Shown: positions 1-5,402 of the stretch, one piece after another | Numbering within the stretch: position 1 is the first letter of the stretch | How the letters are laid out: each line of letters begins with the position of its first letter | Source of the DNA: Bacillota bacterium | GTDB lineage: Bacteria > Bacillota > Sulfobacillia > RBS10-35 | DNA: 6,372 bases | NCBI GenBank assembly: GCA_029960865.1 | Contig: JASBVX010000084.1 | Coordinates: forward strand, 1 to 6,372 | Direction of reading: 5' to 3' | Program-made: the position numbers and the translations under genes | The notes under the pieces: generated by a model | Databases searched by the model: none | What the model was told of the DNA's origin: nothing | What the model saw: only the letters and a program-made list of their open reading frames with translations

Positions 1-342
1 CACCGCCAGATTGACAGCTCCTTTCGCCCAGGAACCGATCTGATTTTGATCGGCAAAGGGTTTGGCGGGATCCTGAACGCCTTCGGCCACTGCTTCATAA
101 CCCAACGTGCGCATCAAGAAGACGGCAAACTCTTGACGCGTCATCGGTTTTCCCACGCCGAAGGTGCCGTCGGGATAACCCTTGGCGATCCCAAGGATTT
201 CTAAGACGTCCACATCGCCCGCGTAGGGTGCTCCAGGGGGAACATCGTTAAAGCTGGCCCTCGCCGGCGCCCCGCTTCCCAGGATAAGTCCTATGATCAA
301 AAAGGTTGCCAGCAACCCTCGAAAGCGCATACACCCTGGCAA
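1..342 (-). CDS. SLH-domain exported protein, N-terminal part (runs off left edge)
   Basis: This is the start of a secreted surface protein; 114 codons are visible and the rest lies beyond position 1. Residues about 9-22 form a hydrophobic stretch (LLATFLIIGLILG) after arginines, and cleavage is likely after APARA near residue 29. A complete SLH domain follows at about residues 30-75, with FNDV, the GYPDGTF motif and TRQEFAVFLMRTLGY, and a second begins at PFAD (about residue 95). SLH domains bind secondary wall polymers and anchor proteins to the cell surface. I chose a TTG start (340-342) because AGGGGGTGG lies 5 bases upstream. The ATG at 328-330, four codons downstream, would be about 20 bases from that site, and AGGGTG just before it is too close. 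The function of the missing C-terminal part is unknown. The SLH assignment is secure; the exact start is less so. Confidence 0.88.
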   Translation of the reverse strand, partial: MPGCMRFRGLLATFLIIGLILGSGAPARASFNDVPPGAPYAGDVDVLEILGIAKGYPDGTFGVGKPMTRQEFAVFLMRTLGYEAVAEGVQDPAKPFADQNQIGSWAKGAVNLAV

Positions 343-347
343 AAATT

Positions 348-356
348 CCACCCCCT
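348..356 (-). promoter_or_regulatory. Ribosome binding site deciding a TTG start
   Basis: On the minus strand AGGGGGTGG (close to the AGGAGGTG consensus) ends 5 bases before the TTG at 342. It is too far from the in-frame ATG at 330, so it favours the TTG as the true start of the left-edge SLH gene. No convincing sigma-A promoter was found in the AT-poor sequence upstream (357-467). Confidence 0.55.
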
Positions 357-521
357 GCCAGATCTTTTCGGCAAGATTCCCGAATTTCCTCTTCGAATAG
401 AGAGGGGGCAACCTTCGGTAGGGGGAGCCTTGGCCAATCCCTAGGGGGAGGGCTCCTCCTCCTGTAGGCTCTGGGCCATGGTTCTTCCGGCACGGCATTT
501 CGCCCCGAAGGACGCCGCTCC

Positions 522-809
522 TTGGGCAACGACGATCAGTCTAACGACCGATGTCTCCTTTGGATCGACACAACCGGGAAGACGGTAGATCTCGCCACTA
601 CCCAGCCCATTGGTTCCGGCGTGGCCACCAAACGCCCCCACGGCCTGATAGTAGGCGGCACCGCCTATGTCCTCGCCTCGTACGGCGTCTGGGTCTGGGA
701 TACCACCAACTCCCTTTACATCCCATACAGCAGCTAGAACCCGCCGGCCGGGCCGGTCACTGTATACCTCACACCGGCCAACGAGATCGGGCACATCGTC
801 CAGCCTTAA
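522..809 (+). pseudogene. Decayed gene remnant: short reading frame split by an in-frame TAG
   Basis: The plus-strand frame from TTG at 522 reads 71 codons to TAG (735-737), then continues in the same frame for 23 codons to TAA (807-809). Both parts look like one protein. The first ends with GVWVWDTTNSLYIPYSS and the second includes AGPVTVYLTPANEIGHIVQ. Third codon positions are mostly G or C on both sides of the TAG, as in the real genes here, and clearly less so for the opposing minus-strand frame. The frame is open upstream only to 468 (TAG at 465-467), there is no good ribosome binding site or signal peptide, and the start is arbitrary. The alternating hydrophobic pattern suggests beta-strands, perhaps the C-terminal end of a larger secreted or propeller-like protein. 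I do not recognise the family. A 5'-truncated pseudogene is most likely; a small intact 71-residue protein or stop-codon readthrough are alternatives. Confidence 0.45.
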
Positions 810-825
810 CCTCTCATCCACCACC

Positions 826-856
826 AAAAAGGCCCCCGCTTCGAAAAGCGGGGGCC
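826..856 (-). terminator. Rho-independent terminator of the 700-residue SLH gene
   Basis: A perfect 11-bp stem, GGCCCCCGCTT (831-841) with AAGCGGGGGCC (846-856), closes a 4-base loop. On the minus strand it is followed at once by TTTTT (830-826), the classical intrinsic terminator layout, 62 bp past the TAG of the SLH gene. On the plus strand the stem is followed by a looser T-rich stretch ending in CTTTTT (862-874), 21 bp after the TAA of the gene remnant, so it may once have served both directions. Confidence 0.9.
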
Positions 857-918
857 TTCCCTTTACTCTTTTTGTCCAGTGTCTGCTCCGAAACTTCTGC
901 CCTTTCCCCGGGAGTCCC

Positions 919-3021
919 CTATGGCCCCACCGCCAGCCACACCCGCTCCCCCTTCACCGTGGGATCCCCCATCTGGCTGTAGAGGCGATAGCGCCCCCCC
1001 GCCAGGTAGTAAGGCATCCAGGTGCCGGTGGAGGTGTAGAAGGTCACCTGGAAAGGCGAAACGTTGAGGGTATTGGGGAGACCATCAGGCCCGAGAATGG
1101 GCTCATCCAGCTCATCTTTGGCCACCCATTCCCAGGTGAGCTGAGATACCTGACCCATGCGCCTGGCGGTGACATCGGGGTTCTCCATGGCCCTGGGGAC
1201 CAGCTGCCAGTAGCTGGGGACCACCGGTCCCTTAGAGGTGAGGGCATAGACAGGAGTCAAAAGCTGCAGCCCGGCAATGCGAGCCCCCCCCTTATCGGTG
1301 ACCGCATAGGCATAGGTCAGCTCGAGCCGGGGGGAGAAACCAGGGGCCAGGGGAAGGGTCAGGGGGGTACCCTGGTAATCCAGGGTCACATGAGTGCCGA
1401 GAAGAGAGGTTTCCCACCCCAGGATCCTCACCACCGCCCGCTCCGGAAGAGGGCTTCCAGCAAAGGCATAGAAAATCTTTCCCTGCCACAAGAGGGTCGT
1501 CACATAGGTTCCGGGGGGGACCGACGCCAGCTGATCCAATCCCAACGACCCATTCTCCGGTACCAGGCCCAGGTGCCAGCCCGGCAGCAAAGGAACCTCC
1601 TCCCCATCGATAGTCCAGCTCTGGCTGGAGCGGGCCTGCAAAAGCCCCGTCTTGGTCTGGCCCGTGATGTAGACGAAGGGCAAAGGACTCTCAGGATTCT
1701 TGGGGGCTTGCCACAGGATAAGGGGAAAGCGTCCTTGCGAAAGCTCCGTCAGGATCTTTCCCTTCGCCAGGGAGAGGGAGAGGATCTCCCCATCCCAGGC
1801 GATACGGGACTTCTCCGTCAAGAGGAGTTCCTCGTTCCTTGGGCCGCCTCCCACCAACAGGCGCAGGCTCTTATCCTCCTTGGGATCGGCCAGATAGATG
1901 AAACGGGGCTCCAGGGGCACCAAAGGATAGATCTCCAGGGACTGGAGCTCATCGCCCAGAAGGACATACTGGACAGCTGCGGGAGAAGGCACCTCCTTCA
2001 GGGAGATCTGGGACGGAAGGAGCTGCAACACCCCATCGGCCAGGAAGAGAAAATCCTTCCCCTCTTCATCCCGCAACAGACCATACTGTCCCTTCACCGC
2101 CGGTTTCAGGCCCATAGGGATCTGGGAGGGATCGGTATTCAAAAGGCTCAGGACTTGCCTGGGTGCCGGAGGACTGGGGGCCTCTTGGGATGGTTTTACC
2201 TCCGTCATCGGAACGGCAGGGGCCTTCGCCATAGGCGCAATGTAAGCCGCCTTGCCCTCCTTGTTGAGAAGCAGAAGGACATCCTTTTGCAAAAGGCCCT
2301 CCCAGCTCCCTGCCGGGCTTACCGGCTGGCGGGCCAACGGATAGCGCTTTTCCCCCAGGAGAAGGGTGGTCTCGCCCACTTCCCGAAGGCGACCCTTAAG
2401 AATAGCCTTTTCCCAGGGAGAAGAGGATCTTTGCGCATCGTTCCAGAGGATCTGGGCCACTTCCCCCCAAGTAGCCAGCCGGGAAAAGGAGAAATCCTTC
2501 AGGTTCTGCAAGAGGCCCAGGTCCCTCGCCTTTTTGAGAACCCCTTCCTCCCAGGAAAGGTCCTGGGGCAAGGGAACCTCCTTCGCTTTGAGGATAAGGG
2601 CCAAAGCCTCCCCTAAGGTCACCCCTTTTTGTGGCTTCAGCGTCCCGTCGGGATAACCCTGGATCCAGCCCAAGACATATCCGGCGTAGATGGCACCCCG
2701 CAACGCCGGCCGGATGTCCTTGGCATCGGGGAAAGGCGGCTGGCTGCTCAAAAGGGCCTTGGCCAGCCCTTCCTGGTTCATATACCGGATGAGAAGATCC
2801 ACCATATCCTGGCGGGTGAGGGTAGCCTGGGACGATAAACCGGGATTAGCCGCCAAGATGCCCAAGGCGGCCAGCCTTTCCATAGCCTCACCGTAGGGAG
2901 CGGAAGGCGCTTGCAAAAAGAAGGTGGGGGAAAGGGCAGGCGCAGCCAGAGCCTTCCCGGGGAAGGCCAGGAGAAGAAGCAATAAGGCCAGGGCGGCTCG
3001 TCCCCTGGGCAGACCCTTCAC
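919..3021 (-). CDS. 700-residue exported SLH-domain protein of unknown function
   Basis: The protein begins with a signal peptide: K2, R6 and R8, then a leucine run to about residue 20, with likely cleavage after PGKALA near residue 26. SLH-type domains follow at about 40-85 (LTRQDMVDLLIRYM), 97-148 (PFPDAKDI, GYVLGWIQGYPDGTLKP) and a degenerate third at about 150-196 lacking the usual TRAE-like motif. A proline-rich linker spans 263-290. The remaining 400 or so residues are rich in alternating hydrophobic strands, including short units such as GRLREVGETTLLLGEKRYPLA (210-230) and VRILGWETSLLGTHVTLDY further on, suggesting small beta-barrel modules. No catalytic motif is recognisable. It is probably a wall-bound surface protein. 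The start is GTG (3019-3021); an in-frame TAG lies three codons upstream, and GAGGAAGG abuts the GTG, which is closer than usual. It has its own promoter and a strong terminator. Function is unknown; export and surface anchoring are well supported. Confidence 0.9.
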   Translation of the reverse strand: MKGLPRGRAALALLLLLLAFPGKALAAPALSPTFFLQAPSAPYGEAMERLAALGILAANPGLSSQATLTRQDMVDLLIRYMNQEGLAKALLSSQPPFPDAKDIRPALRGAIYAGYVLGWIQGYPDGTLKPQKGVTLGEALALILKAKEVPLPQDLSWEEGVLKKARDLGLLQNLKDFSFSRLATWGEVAQILWNDAQRSSSPWEKAILKGRLREVGETTLLLGEKRYPLARQPVSPAGSWEGLLQKDVLLLLNKEGKAAYIAPMAKAPAVPMTEVKPSQEAPSPPAPRQVLSLLNTDPSQIPMGLKPAVKGQYGLLRDEEGKDFLFLADGVLQLLPSQISLKEVPSPAAVQYVLLGDELQSLEIYPLVPLEPRFIYLADPKEDKSLRLLVGGGPRNEELLLTEKSRIAWDGEILSLSLAKGKILTELSQGRFPLILWQAPKNPESPLPFVYITGQTKTGLLQARSSQSWTIDGEEVPLLPGWHLGLVPENGSLGLDQLASVPPGTYVTTLLWQGKIFYAFAGSPLPERAVVRILGWETSLLGTHVTLDYQGTPLTLPLAPGFSPRLELTYAYAVTDKGGARIAGLQLLTPVYALTSKGPVVPSYWQLVPRAMENPDVTARRMGQVSQLTWEWVAKDELDEPILGPDGLPNTLNVSPFQVTFYTSTGTWMPYYLAGGRYRLYSQMGDPTVKGERVWLAVGP

Positions 3022-3031
3022 CCTTCCTCGC

Positions 3032-3066
3032 TATGTTTAGTATAGGGAACGAAGGCCTGTTTTCAG
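3032..3066 (-). promoter_or_regulatory. Sigma-A-type promoter of the 700-residue SLH gene
   Basis: On the minus strand the -10 box TATACT (3044-3039) follows CTGAAA (3066-3061, four of six matches to TTGACA) with a 16-base spacer. Transcription would start near 3032, leaving a leader of only about 10 bases before the GTG at 3021. It lies in the 80-bp gap after the PhzF gene, so the SLH gene can be expressed separately from the upstream pair. Confidence 0.55.
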
Positions 3067-3101
3067 GCTTTTCCTCGCAAATGTCACCAACTTGTAACGA
3101 T

Positions 3102-4196
3102 CTAACGCAGGTACCGGCCCTGGATCACCGGGCGGCAGGCACCTCCTACCCAGATACGGGGGTCCCCTTCATCCGAGAATTCCACTTCTACCTCGATGGT
3201 GCTGGGTCGCCGCAACCCTTCCCCTTGCTGGATGGAAAAGCTCAGGCGAGGCCTTTGGGCCGCCTCTTCCTCTCCTTCCCCGGGACGTATCAACCGCAGG
3301 TGGGGCACACCGTTGGCATCGGTATCTCCCAGGAGGTGGGGCAGGGGAAAGGCTGCAGGGGACCCTGCAGGGCCCAAAAACCCCTGATCCAAGAGGTATC
3401 GGGCCAGACAGGCGGCTGCCGTCCCGGTGGCCGCCTCCTCCCGGATACCAAGGCGAGGAGCGAACATCCGGGCTTCCGCCGCTGCCGAAGGCCGGGATCC
3501 CGGGAGGGCAAAGGCGTAGATCACCGAAACCGCGAGGCGCCGGGAAAGGCGGTCCAGCTCCTCGAAGCGAGGCCGGATGTCATAAAGGGAGGCCTGGTCC
3601 CGCACCGGCACCACCAGCACGTTGAGACCGATGTCGTACACCGCGCAGGGGGCAGGGCCGGGAGCTCCCGCCGCCACCCCGATGTTCCCTTGCGCCTCAT
3701 CCCCCCCAATCCCGAAGGGGTCGAGATCATCCTTGGCGGGACGGAGTCCCAAAGCCCTTTCCAGCTCCTCCTCCTCCTCTTTGCGCAGGGAGCGCAGCCG
3801 GACAGGCGGGGGAAAGCCCAAGAGGATCCGGCGCAAATGGCGGGGCTGAGGCTTGGCCCCGCCATACTGGATCTGGGCTTCCAGGAGCCCGGCCCGGGTT
3901 TCCACCTGGACATGGGGTCCCACCAGGGATCCTTCCAAAGCCAAGACCCAGAGGGCGGCCAGGGTGGCGTGGCCACAGATGTCCACTTCGGTGGTGGGAG
4001 TGAAAAACCGCAGAGCCAGATGGCCCTCTTTGCGGGGAGGGAACACATAGGCCGTTTCGGAGAGGTTGATCTCCCCCGCCAGAAGCTGCATCTCGCGGGA
4101 AGTGAGGACCTCAGCCCCCTTTACGATGCCGGCGGGATTGCCGCCAAAAGGCCGGGAGGTGAAGGCATCGACGGTATAAAGGTGCAGAAAGTCCAT
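3102..4196 (-). CDS. PhzF-family isomerase-like protein (enlarged)
   Basis: This 364-residue protein belongs to the PhzF / diaminopimelate-epimerase fold family, whose members carry out acid-base proton shifts; PhzF itself isomerises a phenazine precursor. Visible family motifs are VDAFTSRPFGGNPAG (9-23), NLSETAYV with the likely catalytic glutamate E47, RFFTPTTEVDICGHAT (63-78), RMFAPRLGIREEAATGTAAA (243-262) and the C-terminal QG, RPS and VGG blocks. It is longer than typical PhzF proteins (about 260-300 residues) because of apparent insertions near 137-186, including a run of five glutamates, and near 276-318. The start is ATG at 4194-4196 with AAGGG five bases upstream. The frame extends further upstream, but that part overlaps the PAS-HD gene and lacks family sequence. 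It lies 37 bp after the PAS-HD gene and is probably co-transcribed. No phenazine genes are nearby, so the substrate is unknown. Confidence 0.9.
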   Translation of the reverse strand: MDFLHLYTVDAFTSRPFGGNPAGIVKGAEVLTSREMQLLAGEINLSETAYVFPPRKEGHLALRFFTPTTEVDICGHATLAALWVLALEGSLVGPHVQVETRAGLLEAQIQYGGAKPQPRHLRRILLGFPPPVRLRSLRKEEEEELERALGLRPAKDDLDPFGIGGDEAQGNIGVAAGAPGPAPCAVYDIGLNVLVVPVRDQASLYDIRPRFEELDRLSRRLAVSVIYAFALPGSRPSAAAEARMFAPRLGIREEAATGTAAACLARYLLDQGFLGPAGSPAAFPLPHLLGDTDANGVPHLRLIRPGEGEEEAAQRPRLSFSIQQGEGLRRPSTIEVEVEFSDEGDPRIWVGGACRPVIQGRYLR

Positions 4197-4233
4197 ATGG
4201 ACCCTTATTTCGTCCTGACCGGACCCTTTCCTC

Positions 4234-5319
4234 CTAGCGACCCCCGATGACCCGGCCTCCCTGCAGGCGGGAGGGCAACTCCTTGCCTTCGAAGGCGATG
4301 GCACCGGTGAAGAGGTTCAAGGTCCAAGAACCTTGGTAGCGGGGATGGGGCGTGTTCTCGTACCAGTATACCCGGGTCGAATCCACATCCACGATGACGG
4401 TGGAACCCCTGCGGGTGAGGGCGGCGGAGAGGCCGTCGCAGAGCTTCAAGAGGCGGAGCATGGGCAAAAGGGCCGGTGGGAAATCTGAGGGGAGCTCCTC
4501 TTCCTGGTGGTGGTGATAGCGCACCAGCTGCACCACATGGGGATGTTCCCGATAGAAGGTTTCGGCCATGTCGGCGCTCCGGTAAGCATGCAACTTGGAA
4601 GGCTCGAAGGCGTCCCGGGGGTCCACCACGTCCCCCACTTTCAGGTGGGGCTGAACTTTGCCCAGGTCGTGAAAAATGATGGCCCGCACCAGATGATCCT
4701 TTTCGATGCCCAAAAAATGGCCCTGGGCTTTCCGGTGGAGATCGGCCAGGACCTTCAGGGCGTTGATGACGTGGCGGTAACCGCCGTCCTCGATGATCCC
4801 CGTGATGCGGATGGTGTGGGTGGCAGGATCGAAGATATCCTGGAATTCCGGCGTGCTCTTGAGCTTCACTTCCACTTTGGTGTTGGGAAGGGTCAGGGCG
4901 AAGGCATCATCCAGTTCATCCCGGGCTGAGAGGAGCTGGCGCTCCATGCGCCGCTCCTCCGTCACATCCGTGAAGGTCTGGATGGCTCCCACCACCTCTC
5001 CCTGAAGAACAAGGGGTACGAAATTGGCATTCCAAACTCGTCCGTCTTTGAGGGGCGTGTCCACGTTATAGATAGGCTCACCCGTTTTCAGAACCTGGAA
5101 GATGGGCGAGGTGTCCCGGCTGATCACTTCCGCCTGTTTGCCGATGCGGTCCTTGGCCCGATGGCCGGTGAGACGCTCGGCCGCCGGATTGAATTCCCGG
5201 ATGACGAGGTTCTTATCGACGACGACGATTCCCTCCCGCAGGGAGTGGAGGATAGCGCGGGATAGATCTTCCGTGCCCATTTGCAGGCTTTTTCTCAATT
5301 GATCTGCAGCGCGGGCCAT
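4234..5319 (-). CDS. PAS-HD sensor protein, putative metal-dependent phosphohydrolase
   Basis: This 361-residue soluble protein has no signal peptide or membrane segment. A PAS domain covers about residues 20-125 (GIVVVDKNLVIREFNPAAERLTG, ending in FTDVTEERRMERQLL), followed by a short helical linker (120-140). The C-terminal half is an HD domain: H183 (GYRHVINAL), H217-D218 in FHDLGK, H244, H269-H270 in VRYHHHQ, and D295 in LKLCDGLSAALT. The order of ligands resembles HD-GYP phosphodiesterases, but the GYP motif is absent. About 60 further residues complete the protein. The likely role is small-molecule or redox sensing by PAS coupled to phosphate-ester hydrolysis, by inference; the substrate is unknown. 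The ATG at 5317-5319 follows AAAGGAGGT with ideal spacing, so the open frame reaching 5499 is not the true N-terminus. It precedes the PhzF-family gene by 37 bp and is divergent from ahcY. Confidence 0.88.
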   Translation of the reverse strand: MARAADQLRKSLQMGTEDLSRAILHSLREGIVVVDKNLVIREFNPAAERLTGHRAKDRIGKQAEVISRDTSPIFQVLKTGEPIYNVDTPLKDGRVWNANFVPLVLQGEVVGAIQTFTDVTEERRMERQLLSARDELDDAFALTLPNTKVEVKLKSTPEFQDIFDPATHTIRITGIIEDGGYRHVINALKVLADLHRKAQGHFLGIEKDHLVRAIIFHDLGKVQPHLKVGDVVDPRDAFEPSKLHAYRSADMAETFYREHPHVVQLVRYHHHQEEELPSDFPPALLPMLRLLKLCDGLSAALTRRGSTVIVDVDSTRVYWYENTPHPRYQGSWTLNLFTGAIAFEGKELPSRLQGGRVIGGR

Positions 5320-5324
5320 AGCCC

Positions 5325-5333
5325 ACCTCCTTT
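5325..5333 (-). promoter_or_regulatory. Strong ribosome binding site fixing the PAS-HD start
   Basis: On the minus strand AAAGGAGGT is followed by six bases and ATG (5319-5317), a near-perfect Shine-Dalgarno match. It rules out the starts that would extend the frame to 5499 across the ahcY coding region. Confidence 0.85.
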
Positions 5334-5346
5334 TGCAGAGATTCCG

Positions 5347-5402
5347 TCCTTTCCCATATCGAAGGAAGTCCTCCGTTTGTTTAGTCTCTTGATAGGAAAG
5401 GA
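5347..5402 (+). promoter_or_regulatory. Inverted repeat covering the ahcY ribosome binding site
   Basis: In a plus-strand transcript TCCTTTCC (5347-5354) pairs with GGAAAGGA (5395-5402), and TATC (5357-5360) pairs with GATA (5391-5394), with a two-base CA bulge. That makes a 12-bp stem around a 30-base loop that buries the ahcY Shine-Dalgarno and the A of its ATG. Within the loop GAAGGA..TCCTCC (5361-5374) is an imperfect repeat, and AAGGA (5362-5366) could instead pair with TCCTT (5347-5351), freeing the ribosome site. It could be an RNA element or a DNA operator in this divergent 82-bp region. It does not match a riboswitch class I recognise. No clear sigma-A promoter was found for either gene here. 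Confidence 0.35.

Noticed and set aside
442..464. 10-bp hairpin TAGGGGGAGG / CCTCCTCCTG
   Set aside because: It depends on G-T pairs on one strand, has no T-run and no known match. It is probably chance in purine/pyrimidine-biased sequence.
441..827. Minus-strand open frame of 128 codons opposite the gene remnant
   Set aside because: It starts at a TTG inside the T-run of the terminator, has no ribosome binding site, and its third codon positions are less GC-rich than the opposing plus frame.
667..2616. 649-codon plus-strand open frame
   Set aside because: It lies antisense to the SLH gene, which has a signal peptide, SLH domains, a promoter and a terminator. The plus product is low-complexity and rich in Arg, Gln, Gly and Leu, typical of a GC-rich shadow.
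3051..3072. Hairpin GGCCTG-TTTT-CAGGCT in the gap after the PhzF-family gene
   Set aside because: On the minus strand the stem is only about 5 bp and has no T-run after it, so it is not a convincing terminator. On the plus strand there is no gene for it to terminate. It also overlaps the -35 box of the SLH promoter.
3659..3670. Perfect 12-bp palindrome CGGGAGCTCCCG, and CCCTGCAGGG at 3363-3372
   Set aside because: Both lie inside the PhzF-family coding sequence and are expected by chance in GC-rich DNA.
3765..3780. CTC triplet repeat
   Set aside because: It simply encodes the run of glutamates (residues 140-144) in the PhzF-family protein; five units are too few to call a microsatellite of interest.
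3033..4250. 405-codon plus-strand open frame
   Set aside because: It is antisense to the clear PhzF-family gene and shows no recognisable domain.
4197..4304. N-terminal extension of the PhzF-family frame
   Set aside because: It would overlap the end of the PAS-HD gene, and PhzF-family homology begins exactly at the MDFLHLYTVDAF start.
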